The notes: generated from the letters alone by a model not told the origin. Positions 6,721 through 14,643 are shown, counted from the stretch's first letter. The stretch is 24,502 bases of DNA from Candidatus Woesearchaeota archaeon (GCA_019323525.1 JAHWHD010000018.1:1-24502), one strand, 5' to 3'. Translations and numbers: made by a program.

Positions 6721-7223
6721 AAGAGAAAGCTTTAGCAGTTGTTGTTCATTATGTTAATGTTGGAGGTGAAGAGAATCATTTTATTCCTGAGATGGTACGT
6801 TTCTGGCTTTACGAATCTAAATACGCTGACAAGGATTTTCCGCATACACTAAGCGCCGTAGTTGAGACTGGTCCTGATGATGCTATTGCAAAGGCGATTG
6901 AGGCTTGTCTTGACCCCAAGGTTTACAAGGTACATAAGCCGCACGGCAATTTTAAGTTCAATGATTCCATAGTTCATGTTGTGCCCGTCGTATGTTATGA
7001 CAAAGATCCTGATTTTAACAAGGATGTTGTTGAAGGTGTCGACAGCATTAATGACGAGGATTATGTTACAGCTGTTGCAGGGAATCCTGAGGCACAAAAT
7101 GCACTTAAGCCCAAACTTCAAGGACTTATTGCAGAACTATGGGAAAAACCAGAGTACTGGATGGACCTTGAAAATATGCAGAAAGAATCAAAAGAGCTGA
7201 CAAGAGGCGAAGGGTTGTTATGA
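6717..7223 (+). CDS. Hypothetical protein, 168 aa
   Basis: Not recognised. It is soluble and acidic, opening with a hydrophobic strand (ALAVVVHYVNV) and carrying another (SIVHVVPVVCYD) in the middle. This suggests an alpha/beta fold. It has no signal peptide and no obvious catalytic motif. The C-terminal third is helical (EAQNALKPKLQGLIAELWE). Four-base overlaps on both sides (with the 53-aa membrane gene and the first HD gene) tie it into one translationally coupled set. Confidence 0.78.
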   Translation: MKEKALAVVVHYVNVGGEENHFIPEMVRFWLYESKYADKDFPHTLSAVVETGPDDAIAKAIEACLDPKVYKVHKPHGNFKFNDSIVHVVPVVCYDKDPDFNKDVVEGVDSINDEDYVTAVAGNPEAQNALKPKLQGLIAELWEKPEYWMDLENMQKESKELTRGEGLL

Positions 7224-7855
7224 AAATACCAAGCAGGGAAAGATGCTTTGAACTCTTGAAACAGTGGCATGTTCCAGATCATGTTATTAAGCACATCCTT
7301 AAAGTAAACAAGGTGGCAGTATATCTTGCTAATAAGTTCAAAGAAAAGGGTAATGATGTGGATGTTGAGCTTATTGATAGGGCGAGCCTGCTCCACGACC
7401 TTTTAAGGGTCTGTAACTTCAAAGCAATAGAAGACGATAAGTTCGGGCAAAGCATCACTGACGAGGATAGAAGAATCTGGGAGAAGACAATCAATGATTA
7501 CGGCCACATGCACCATGGCGATGCAGCGTATGAAGTGTTAAAACATGAATACCCTGAAGTTGCCAATCTTGTTCGCAAGCACAGGTACAGACTAATACTC
7601 GACGAAAAGAACAGGCCAAGAACATTAAACGAAAAAATAATCTATTATTCAGATAAACGTGTCAAGCATGACCAAATAGTATCCATCCAGGAGAGGGCGG
7701 AGGACGGCCATAAGAGGAACCCGCATCTCCACGAATCGTACGAGACTGAGGAAGCGGACAGGTTAGTAGCAGAACTTGAGAAGGAAATATTTTCAATGCT
7801 CGACATTGAGCCAGACGATCTATTGAAACTGAACGAAAATGAACATACCAACTGA
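7220..7855 (+). CDS. HD domain protein (putative phosphohydrolase)
   Basis: A 211-aa protein of the HD superfamily of metal-dependent phosphohydrolases. Candidate ligands are H25 (IKHILKV), the HD pair H59-D60 (LLHDLLRV), H98/H99 (HMHHGD), H121 (RKHRY) and D145 (IYYSDKR). The set looks complete, so activity is plausible. Substrate is unknown; nucleotides or (p)ppGpp-like molecules are known for the superfamily only. The C-terminus adds a charged helical region. It overlaps the following, related HD gene by 17 bases. Both start with a similar layout (EC/RCFxLL...H), suggesting tandem duplication followed by divergence. Confidence 0.88.
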   Translation: MKIPSRERCFELLKQWHVPDHVIKHILKVNKVAVYLANKFKEKGNDVDVELIDRASLLHDLLRVCNFKAIEDDKFGQSITDEDRRIWEKTINDYGHMHHGDAAYEVLKHEYPEVANLVRKHRYRLILDEKNRPRTLNEKIIYYSDKRVKHDQIVSIQERAEDGHKRNPHLHESYETEEADRLVAELEKEIFSMLDIEPDDLLKLNENEHTN

Positions 7856-8321
7856 ACAGGAATGTATGAACTTGCTTGAGGAGCATAACCCTAGAATGAT
7901 AGAGCATTCAGTTTTTGTTAAAGAACTCTCGCTAAAGATTGCAGACATTATAACGCAAAGAGGTATTAATGTTAACAGAGAACTGTTGATTGCAGGAGCT
8001 TTGCTGCACGATATTAAGAAATCGCATGTTGGAGACCAGCATAACAAGTTAGGCGAGAGGTTTCTTTTAGAGCTTGGTTATCCTGAGGTCGCCAGGATTT
8101 GCAAAAACCATTTTTTTGAGACCAGTCCTGAGACAACCGAGGAGAAAATCGTGTTTTATGTTGACAAAATTACTAACCCTTGCAGGACATTGGTAACAGT
8201 AGAAGAGCGATTAGAATACATTTTCAATAAATATGGGATTCCTGTTGAAAAACATGAATCATGGTCAGAATATGTCAAGAATATCGAAGAGGAGCTGTTA
8301 GATGGGAAAAGATTATTATGA
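7839..8321 (+). CDS. HD domain protein (second paralogue)
   Basis: A 160-aa HD-superfamily protein. Metal ligands are visible in order: H23 (MIEHSVFV), H57-D58 (LLHDIKKS), H68 (DQHNKLG), H91 (CKNHFFE) and D109 (FYVDKIT). This is the compact HD core with little extra. It is closest in layout to its upstream neighbour. It overlaps that gene by 17 bases and dnaJ by 20 bases. The placement between HD1 and dnaJ suggests co-expression with the chaperone machinery, but the substrate is unknown. Confidence 0.88.
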   Translation: MNIPTEQECMNLLEEHNPRMIEHSVFVKELSLKIADIITQRGINVNRELLIAGALLHDIKKSHVGDQHNKLGERFLLELGYPEVARICKNHFFETSPETTEEKIVFYVDKITNPCRTLVTVEERLEYIFNKYGIPVEKHESWSEYVKNIEEELLDGKRLL

Positions 8322-9378
8322 GATGCTGGGCGTCAGCAGGGACGCGTCAAAGGAAGAGATCAAGAAAGCTTACAAGAAGTTAGCTAAACAGTACCATCCT
8401 GACATCAACAAGGAAGAGGGTGCGGCTGAGAAGTTTAAAGAGATAAACGAAGCAGCTGCGGTGTTAGGCGATGATGAAAAGAGAAGGCAGTATGACCAGT
8501 TCGGTACAGCTGATTTCTCTGGCCAGGGTTTTGATTTCTCTGACATGTTCGGAAGTTTCAGCAGTTTTGATTTTGGAGACATATTTGACCAGTTTTTTGG
8601 AGGAGGCAGGAGAAGAAGCGGACCTGCAAGAGGCGCTGACCTGAGGTATGATATCGAGATATCTTTAGAGGAAGCTGCCTCAGGTACAAAGAAGAACATC
8701 ATCATACCTAAACTTGAGAGCTGTAAAAAATGTAACGGCACTGGGGCAAAGAATTCTTCAGACATAAAGACGTGCCCCGAATGTAACGGTTCTGGTTATA
8801 CCAAAAGAGCGCAGAGGACTCCTTTCGGGATGTTTGCAACAACTACGACGTGCAAGAGGTGCAGAGGAGAGGGAAAGGTAGTCAAAGAGTTCTGTCCTAT
8901 GTGCGACGGAGCTGGCAGGGTTGAAAAGAATAAAAAGATAGAGATAACTGTTCCAGCAGGTGTTGACAATGGTTCAAGGTTAAGGGTATCAGGAGAAGGC
9001 GAAGCAGGGGAGAAAAACGGGCCTGGCGGAGACCTGTACATTGTGATACATGTCAGGGAGCACGAGATATTCCATAGAGAGGGCAACAACCTTTACATCA
9101 CTGTTCCTATATCATTCACGCAAGCTGCGTTAGGAGCAGAGGTCCAGGTTCCTACATTGGAAGGCATTGCAAAGCTGAAGATACCTCCAGGTACACAGCC
9201 AGCAACTGTTTTCAGGATGAGAGGTAAAGGGATAAAGAGCCTTAGAGGTTTTGGTTCAGGAGACGAGATGGTGCGTGTACAGGTAGAGGTGCCAAAAAAA
9301 CTGTCAAAGAAACAGAAAGAACTGCTAAAGAAACTGGATGAAGAGCTTAAGAAAAAGAAGAAAACCCTGTTTGGTTAA
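8302..9378 (+). CDS. dnaJ: Chaperone DnaJ (Hsp40)
   Basis: The co-chaperone that delivers clients to DnaK and stimulates its ATPase. The 358-aa protein has all type I parts in order: a J domain with HPD at 32-34, a Gly/Phe-rich segment (about 73-103), four zinc-binding CxxCxGxG repeats (CKKCNGTG 141-148, CPECNGSG 158-165, CKRCRGEG 184-191, CPMCDGAG 198-205), and the C-terminal substrate-binding domains. It ends in a lysine-rich tail (ELKKKKKTLFG). The start lies inside the end of the HD2 gene, with gagg about 10 bases upstream serving as SD. It is the last chaperone gene in the series. Confidence 0.98.
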   Translation: MGKDYYEMLGVSRDASKEEIKKAYKKLAKQYHPDINKEEGAAEKFKEINEAAAVLGDDEKRRQYDQFGTADFSGQGFDFSDMFGSFSSFDFGDIFDQFFGGGRRRSGPARGADLRYDIEISLEEAASGTKKNIIIPKLESCKKCNGTGAKNSSDIKTCPECNGSGYTKRAQRTPFGMFATTTTCKRCRGEGKVVKEFCPMCDGAGRVEKNKKIEITVPAGVDNGSRLRVSGEGEAGEKNGPGGDLYIVIHVREHEIFHREGNNLYITVPISFTQAALGAEVQVPTLEGIAKLKIPPGTQPATVFRMRGKGIKSLRGFGSGDEMVRVQVEVPKKLSKKQKELLKKLDEELKKKKKTLFG

Positions 9379-9442
9379 TGCCGCCTCTAATTATATAAAC
9401 AAAAACTATATCTTTGAACATATTCAATTTAATACTATAAAG

Positions 9443-9450
9443 CTTATATA
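9443..9450 (+). promoter_or_regulatory. TATA box upstream of the lipoprotein gene
   Basis: cttatata, predicting a transcript from about 9473 with a leader of about 40 bases. The leader contains the SD gaggtgg at 9503-9509. A second A/T-rich box (about 9488-9495) is possible but would leave no SD in the mRNA. Confidence 0.4.
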
Positions 9451-9514
9451 CTAATTCCATTTGAGTATTCTAAGATAGTAATTGATTATTTATAATAAAC
9501 GTGAGGTGGAGTTA

Positions 9515-10300
9515 ATGAAGAAGTTATATGTGATATTAGCGTGCCTGGTACTGGCATTATTTGTTCTTAGCGCTTGCAAGCCTGAGGGCAGTTTCTCTGT
9601 TGTGGACGATTCAGTTGTTGATGATCCTGTGATTGAGGACTCTGTTGAGGATAGCGATTCAGGTGACGTGTTCGAAGAGCTTGAAAACCTTGATGAACTT
9701 GATGAAGAGCTTGACGAAGTCGTAGAGGAAGAACCTGAAAGGGTTGAAAGAAATGACAATATAGAAGAAGAGCTTGAAGAAACAGAAACAAAATCCAGCG
9801 TGCTCACTGTTACAAAAAATGAAGGTGAACTAGTCAAGGTGAAGCTTAATGCAAAAGACCCTGATGGAGATACGCTTACATTCACGTATGAAAAACCTCT
9901 TGACGAGAACGGCGAGTGGCAGACTGAGATGGGAGATGACGGCAAGTATTACACTACTGTAACTGTATCAGATGGGCAGAATGATGTCGAGGTTGACGTC
10001 CTGATTGAGATCCTGAGCATAAACGACGATCCTGTGCTTGCGCAGCTGAGCGATATTGTTGTCGACGAGGGAGAGACTGTAAGGCTAGAGCCAGAAGCGA
10101 CTGATGCAGACGGCGACGAGGTCAGCTTCACCTACTCAGGATGGATGAAATCCGCCACGTACAAAACCAATTACAAAGATGCTGGAGCCTATAAAGTAAC
10201 TGTCACAGCTTCAGACGGTAACGGCGGAGAAGATTCGCAGACAATAACTGTCACAGTAAAAGATGTTAACAGGGCTCCAATCATTGAAGGGTTGGAGTAA
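9515..10300 (+). CDS. Lipoprotein with acidic linker and tandem cadherin/Ig-like repeats
   Basis: A 261-aa cell-surface protein. The N-terminus (MKKLYVILACLVLALFVLSAC) is a signal peptide with lipobox LSAC, so C21 should be lipid-anchored. Residues 27-92 are an extremely acidic stalk rich in D and E. Two Ig/cadherin-like beta domains follow, each with a calcium-type loop: DPDGD (115-119) and DADGD (187-191), and SDGQND or SDGNGGED near the end of each. The C-terminus stops at VNRAPIIEGLE, the usual opening of a further repeat, so the chain may be truncated. ATG 9515 is chosen over an upstream in-frame start (9482) by the SD and signal peptide. Ligand binding or adhesion is inferred. Confidence 0.85.
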   Translation: MKKLYVILACLVLALFVLSACKPEGSFSVVDDSVVDDPVIEDSVEDSDSGDVFEELENLDELDEELDEVVEEEPERVERNDNIEEELEETETKSSVLTVTKNEGELVKVKLNAKDPDGDTLTFTYEKPLDENGEWQTEMGDDGKYYTTVTVSDGQNDVEVDVLIEILSINDDPVLAQLSDIVVDEGETVRLEPEATDADGDEVSFTYSGWMKSATYKTNYKDAGAYKVTVTASDGNGGEDSQTITVTVKDVNRAPIIEGLE

Positions 10301-10324
10301 ATCTTTTTATTATTTTATTTTAAT
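10301..10324 (+). terminator. T-rich terminator after the lipoprotein gene
   Basis: The stop is followed by tctttttattattttatttt, the T-rich type of archaeal terminator. The remaining 56 bases to the convergent PHP gene are A/T-rich with no gene visible. Confidence 0.5.
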
Positions 10325-10380
10325 ATTCTTGGTTAATATTTTATTCTGATTTATTATTCAAATTAGAAGGTATTCTGAGA

Positions 10381-11388
10381 TCAGATAAATTCTTGCTCTT
10401 CAAGAGAGCGAAGATAAGAATCAAAATGATGGGCGTATGAACCGCACAAGAATCTTACCTCCTCTGACTTAAGGTAAACCATTCCATGAGGCGAGCCGAT
10501 GCGCTGTATATTTTCTCCGTCTTCAGAGTCTCGAATGTCGTGGGCATCGCTTCCGCCTGTCATTACAAACATCCTTTCAGATGCCATGGTTATGCCCCTG
10601 ACAATACCTGCCAACTCTCTCTTGAAAGCCACAATCTCGGTCCTTACCTCCCGCTCGATACTTGGATGGTATTTTTTTCCAAGCCTGATTCTGCAGAAAC
10701 GTTCTGTCTTGTAAGGATAGAAACATTCTATACCGTCTCCACCCATCTCGTAGAACTCAGTAATCTTTTCATGGAGGGCTTCAAAAGAACCTTTATACTT
10801 TCCAGGGTGAGCGAGCACTGCTCTTGCGCCAGCCTCGTGTGCTTTGTAAATTGCAACATCTATCCCTGGCTTGGTCCTTGGAACATGGACCCTTGAAGAC
10901 TCAGGCGCGTTTGAGCTAAGAAGATGGTTAAATGCATTTTCAAACTTGCAAAACCCTTTCTTGACCAGGATCTCTCTTAGATGGGGTCTGCCAGGGCTTT
11001 CATGGGAAAGTATCCATTCAATCTCCTGCTGTGTTAATTTGACACCGTGTTTTTTTTCCAGGTTGTAGATCATGCATAGCATTGCGTCAACACGCGATTT
11101 ACGCAAACCATCAAAAAAATCCTTGTCCTTGTATGCTGCGCCGTACCACAGAACCTCAAAATCATTGCAGTCGATTTCTGCACAGCCTCGCATGTAAAAA
11201 GTCCTGTTATCAGTGTCCTTAAACGCAAGCTCTACCAAAGCATCTGTGCCTTCCAGAGTATCATGGTTTGTCCTTGCAAGTACATCGATGCGGTTTTGGT
11301 TGGAAAGGCTGTGAGTTTGTTCAGGGGTCAGCACTCCGTCGGACTCAGGGCCGTGGGTGTGCAGGTCGCATCTAAATCTTGTTTTCAT
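10381..11388 (-). CDS. PHP domain phosphoesterase
   Basis: A 335-aa metal-dependent phosphoesterase of the PHP fold. Every expected motif is present: DLHTH (8-12), SDG (16-18), NHD (41-43, usually DHD), E71, GRPH (133-136), AHPG (193-196), E221 and GGSDAHD (278-284). The order resembles TrpH/YciV-type proteins, some of which act on nucleotide 3',5'-bisphosphates or RNA ends; the exact substrate cannot be told. TNHD in place of TDHD removes one common metal ligand, so activity may be altered. It overlaps the upstream 652-aa gene by 4 bases and is co-transcribed with it. Confidence 0.9.
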   Translation of the reverse strand: MKTRFRCDLHTHGPESDGVLTPEQTHSLSNQNRIDVLARTNHDTLEGTDALVELAFKDTDNRTFYMRGCAEIDCNDFEVLWYGAAYKDKDFFDGLRKSRVDAMLCMIYNLEKKHGVKLTQQEIEWILSHESPGRPHLREILVKKGFCKFENAFNHLLSSNAPESSRVHVPRTKPGIDVAIYKAHEAGARAVLAHPGKYKGSFEALHEKITEFYEMGGDGIECFYPYKTERFCRIRLGKKYHPSIEREVRTEIVAFKRELAGIVRGITMASERMFVMTGGSDAHDIRDSEDGENIQRIGSPHGMVYLKSEEVRFLCGSYAHHFDSYLRSLEEQEFI

Positions 11389-13343
11389 GTTTTAGAGTTA
11401 AAAAATTGAACAGGCTGGTTTATACATATCTCGCCGCTAGTGTCTGATGTATATTTACGGCTTACTGCAAATTGTTCCATCTCCTTCTTAAACCTTGATA
11501 TCACAGAGTGGGGATGATTGTTTGGAGCGACATATCCCGGGTTTGGGATGGTCTCAAGAAGATTGTTAAGGCTCTCGTACATCTTTGATGCGCAGAGTTT
11601 GCGCGTTAGTGTTGCATCGTAAAATTCTCCAAGCTCGAACTCCAGAGGCCTGCGCAGTTCGTTAAGAAGCTCCTCGCTTGTCTTTGAGCCAGCGTATTTT
11701 TTCCATTGGAAGAGTTCTTTATTAACATCTTCCCTGTGCTCTGAGATATACGCGTCTACCCAGTATACATCTTCAGGATGGGTCTCATGGGTCTCGACTT
11801 TCTGGCGCTGGAGTTTGGCATAAGCATCACCTGGAATGTAGCTTAGTTCTGAAGCTCGGCCTGCAAGCACCACATAGTAGGCTGCTGAATACATGTCGAA
11901 GATAGTCTCAAGAGCCTTGAGCTGTTCTTGATCAATCAGTTTAAGGTGTTTTTTAGTAGGATTAGACCTGTCAGAGATTTCAAAACCTGCCAACATCTCT
12001 TTTGCCTTTCCAAGGTCTACATTGAACCTCAGGATTTCAGGCCCATTATACTCCAACTGTTTTCGTGCAAAATAAACCACAGACCTTAAGAAGTAATCCT
12101 TTCTTTCCCTATAGTTTGAGTTTGAAATTAGATTGTTAGCAAGTGTAATCACGTCGTAGAAAACAAAGAAGTTTTTTCTGAGCTTGTCAAAATCATAAGC
12201 TCGTGGTATTCCGTCTTTGTCAGGTGCAAAGTGGTGGAGCACAGCCTCGCCGTGTGATACTCCGACAAAACCATTATCAGTGATAAGTCTTGCGAGGTGC
12301 ACAAAATAGTCCTCGAACACGCCGCGGAAATATTTTCGTTTATCAAATGTGCAAGGGTCTATGGAGTTGCCATGATTTGCATGGATTGTTGCACGTTCAA
12401 GTTTGAGTATCGCCCTCTCAAACTCGTCCTGCATGAATTCCGAAATATCCCTTACTGCAACATCATCGCTAAATCTTGAAGAATTGAAGGACATCCTTCC
12501 AACAGAATCAACAACAGATTCAAAATGCTTGTCCAATGCATAAGATCGTACCTTGGTCAGGAAATTTGCCTGCCTTTGCCTAAGCGCTTTTTGCTTTTTT
12601 GAGCCGCGTCTCTTCTGGGACTCCAGAGTCTTCGAAAGCACTCCAAGGTATGCAATAGCTTTATCTGAGCGAAGACCTGGGAGTTTCTCTGTAAAGTAGA
12701 TCTCTTTGCGGTCTATACCTCTTGTCCTCCCGACCAAGTCTTCAAGAGGCATTGAAGATTTAGCGGTTGCAAGCTCTTGCTTGAACATCTCAATACTCCT
12801 ATCAGAGTCTCTCATCAAAGCGACAGGCCTTACAACTAAAGCGCCAAGATCGTATGCTGCGCAGTGAGCTTTGAAAGCTGTGTCAAAGTCGTGCTTTGAG
12901 CCATAAGAGTTAATGGGTCTTGATACTCCAACTATGTTTAATGGAATCCTCTTGGAGTCTTCTGTCAGGAACAGTTCATAGACCTTTGTGATGTTATTGA
13001 ACTTATCGTTTTTCTCTCCTTTAACCCATTCGACTGTGGCGTGAGGTTCTGGATTGCGTTCAATAAGGTCATACCACTGTTTTGCGCGTTGTTTGTCCCA
13101 ATCGATCACCCAAGCTTTTAGAGTTCGCCATAGCTCGCCAGGCTTAAAGAGCAAGTCAAGCCATTCCTTTTTTTTTCTAAGAATCTTATCAGGCTTTAAT
13201 CTGTTAACTAGATAATGATCTGCACTAGAGAGAAGTTGTCTCATGACCCTGTGCTGATAAATACCGTTATAGATATCGCGATTATCAGGTTCTATCAATG
13301 GAACTATACATTGAATTATCCGGCCAGTCAAACTGTTGAACAT
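11385..13343 (-). CDS. Large protein with a possible degenerate APH/kinase-like core, 652 aa
   Basis: Not a recognised family. Residues about 118-215 resemble the small lobe of aminoglycoside-phosphotransferase-like kinases (KVYELFL, then LGALVVRPVAL, then MPLEDLVG). SHGEAVLHHF (363-372) followed by RAYDFDKLRK (381-390) resembles the HGDxxxxN plus DFD catalytic pair. Here the catalytic D is E366 and the N is H371, while DFD (384-386) is kept. The enzyme may be inactive or unusual. An N-terminal region of about 115 residues and a C-terminal region of about 240 residues, mostly helical, are unassigned. It is translated just ahead of the PHP enzyme, suggesting a functional pair. The assignment rests on short motifs only. 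Confidence 0.72.
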   Translation of the reverse strand: MFNSLTGRIIQCIVPLIEPDNRDIYNGIYQHRVMRQLLSSADHYLVNRLKPDKILRKKKEWLDLLFKPGELWRTLKAWVIDWDKQRAKQWYDLIERNPEPHATVEWVKGEKNDKFNNITKVYELFLTEDSKRIPLNIVGVSRPINSYGSKHDFDTAFKAHCAAYDLGALVVRPVALMRDSDRSIEMFKQELATAKSSMPLEDLVGRTRGIDRKEIYFTEKLPGLRSDKAIAYLGVLSKTLESQKRRGSKKQKALRQRQANFLTKVRSYALDKHFESVVDSVGRMSFNSSRFSDDVAVRDISEFMQDEFERAILKLERATIHANHGNSIDPCTFDKRKYFRGVFEDYFVHLARLITDNGFVGVSHGEAVLHHFAPDKDGIPRAYDFDKLRKNFFVFYDVITLANNLISNSNYRERKDYFLRSVVYFARKQLEYNGPEILRFNVDLGKAKEMLAGFEISDRSNPTKKHLKLIDQEQLKALETIFDMYSAAYYVVLAGRASELSYIPGDAYAKLQRQKVETHETHPEDVYWVDAYISEHREDVNKELFQWKKYAGSKTSEELLNELRRPLEFELGEFYDATLTRKLCASKMYESLNNLLETIPNPGYVAPNNHPHSVISRFKKEMEQFAVSRKYTSDTSGEICINQPVQFFNSKT

Positions 13344-13369
13344 GCTATATATTTCCCCAAATATATAGC
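13344..13369. promoter_or_regulatory. Perfect 11-bp inverted repeat against the start codon of the 652-aa gene
   Basis: GCTATATATTT (13344-13354), loop CCCC (13355-13358), AAATATATAGC (13359-13369). The repeat ends one base before the start codon at 13343. In the mRNA the loop is GGGG, which might expose an SD-like sequence. As DNA it holds a TATA-like sequence in each arm and could be an operator for a dimeric protein; a second TATA-like sequence, tttaaata, lies at about 13381-13388 on the minus strand. The symmetry is seen; the function is not known. Confidence 0.55.
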
Positions 13370-13406
13370 GAAAATCCGTCGTATTTAAAGCTTACTGTAG
13401 CAAATA

Positions 13407-14351
13407 TCAAGCGTAGACTGCTCTTGTAATGGTATGGACTGCAACTATCATATTGCGAAGCTTCTCAATTATGTTCGGCAGATGCTCACGTTTCCAGTAC
13501 TTTGCGTAAAGCTCATCACATTGCTTGATTCCGCGTTTCTTGAAATCAGCGACCTTGTAAGCAAGTTGCCTGTCCTTGTTGTAGAAAGCTTTCATTATTG
13601 TCTCGAAGTTGGTCTTGATATCTGCAACAAGCTTGTTCAGATCGTCTGTCAAGTCCTTCTGGAGCTTGATATTGTGTGAAAACCTTGCGATCCTCTTAAT
13701 CTCGTCGGAGATCTTCTCAATAGAGGAGATAACATTCCAGCGGTAAAACAACTCTATCGGAGTAACCTTGTACTCGCGCATCATGTGCGGGTTCTGCATT
13801 GCGAACTTCATCGCCCTGAACAAAAGGAACATTATCCTGTTGATGTCCTCATCCCTGTGGGCTATGTTCTCATGATGGATCTTTGACTTGAAATCAAGGT
13901 CTTCCAGCATTGAACGGGTCATGACATCCATCTTTCGTATAAGATTGATCATGTTTATCTTGTCCATGTTGACAAAGTCGCGCGCTATAATCTTATCAGA
14001 TGTCTGCTCCATGATCTCGAGTGCCATAAGGTTGTGAAGCACCTCCCTTACCTGAGGAGCCTTTTCTTTGAGCTCTTTACCGATGATGTTAATGGCATGA
14101 AAGTTATTGACATACGCTGGAAATATCTCTCTTCGCATCTGGGCAAATGATTTGCCGTCTATATTAATCGTGATTTCCTTTTTCTCTGCTTTCTCGTCGT
14201 CAAGCTTAGGACTTAAGATAAGGTTCTCGACGTCTTCGCGTACTGCGATAAGGCTTCCCTTCAGGAGCTTGTTCTTATCGATCCAGTTCTTTGGCAATGA
14301 AATTACGTACGAACTTTTTCCAAAACTGATAAGTTTTCTATAATCTACCAT
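13407..14351 (-). CDS. AbrB-like / PhoU domain protein (phosphate regulator type)
   Basis: A 314-aa protein. The N-terminal 45 residues (RKLISFGKSSYVISLPKNWI, KGSLIAVRED) match the swapped-hairpin AbrB/SpoVT DNA-binding domain. The remainder is helical with two PhoU-like three-helix bundles, e.g. HNLMALEIMEQTSDKIIARDF and IEKISDEIKRIARFSHNI. This architecture is a common archaeal form of PhoU-type regulator, and transcriptional control of phosphate transport is usually proposed. No pst or phosphate-transporter gene lies in the window. An SD-like GGGGGG (14358-14363, minus strand) precedes the ATG by 6 bases. A 6-bp inverted repeat sits upstream. It diverges from the 52-aa acidic gene. Confidence 0.88.
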   Translation of the reverse strand: MVDYRKLISFGKSSYVISLPKNWIDKNKLLKGSLIAVREDVENLILSPKLDDEKAEKKEITINIDGKSFAQMRREIFPAYVNNFHAINIIGKELKEKAPQVREVLHNLMALEIMEQTSDKIIARDFVNMDKINMINLIRKMDVMTRSMLEDLDFKSKIHHENIAHRDEDINRIMFLLFRAMKFAMQNPHMMREYKVTPIELFYRWNVISSIEKISDEIKRIARFSHNIKLQKDLTDDLNKLVADIKTNFETIMKAFYNKDRQLAYKVADFKKRGIKQCDELYAKYWKREHLPNIIEKLRNMIVAVHTITRAVYA

Positions 14352-14367
14352 GTATATCCCCCCAAAC

Positions 14368-14383
14368 TATTCATCAGTGAATA
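14368..14383. repeat. Small inverted repeat in the PhoU-gene promoter
   Basis: TATTCA (14368-14373), TCAG (14374-14377), TGAATA (14378-14383) is a perfect 6-bp dyad with a 4-base loop. It lies upstream of the AbrB-PhoU SD and adjacent to the A/T-rich promoter. It may be an autoregulatory site or chance in A/T-rich DNA. Confidence 0.35.
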
Positions 14384-14439
14384 CATATATCTAGGTTGTA
14401 TTCCTATAATGTATATATACTATAAGGAGAAGGTATATA

Positions 14440-14447
14440 TATTTAAA
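14440..14447 (+). promoter_or_regulatory. TATA box of the 52-aa acidic gene
   Basis: tatttaaa, predicting transcription from about 14470. This leaves a leader of about 15 bases that includes the SD gggggtgag at 14471-14479, with ATG at 14485. Confidence 0.5.
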
Positions 14448-14484
14448 CCTTTCTATAGATTTCAAGAATTGGGGGTGAGATGAT

Positions 14485-14643
14485 ATGGCGAGCGACATAA
14501 TGCGAGAGATTGAATCTGATGTGTTCAAAGACTCTGAGTTCTCAGCAGAAGAACTGCAGGATGCTGTTGACGAAGACGATATGAATGCAGAAGATGCTGG
14601 CGTGCTTTTCGGCGCTGAAGGCGGATACAACGAAAGTAGCTAA
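14485..14643 (+). CDS. Small acidic protein, 52 aa
   Basis: Begins MASDIMREIESDVFKD, with about one third D and E residues and very few basic ones. No hydrophobic span, cysteine or known motif is seen. A strong SD (gggggtgag, 14471-14479), a TATA box and a T-run after the stop make it look like a real monocistronic gene. It diverges from the AbrB-PhoU gene across a shared promoter region and may be regulated with it. Very acidic small proteins can mimic DNA or modulate enzymes, but no such role is shown here. Confidence 0.7.
   Translation: MASDIMREIESDVFKDSEFSAEELQDAVDEDDMNAEDAGVLFGAEGGYNESS

Noticed and set aside
9482..9514. Upstream start for the lipoprotein
   Set aside because: It would put a polar, charged segment before the signal peptide; the SD lies just before ATG 9515.
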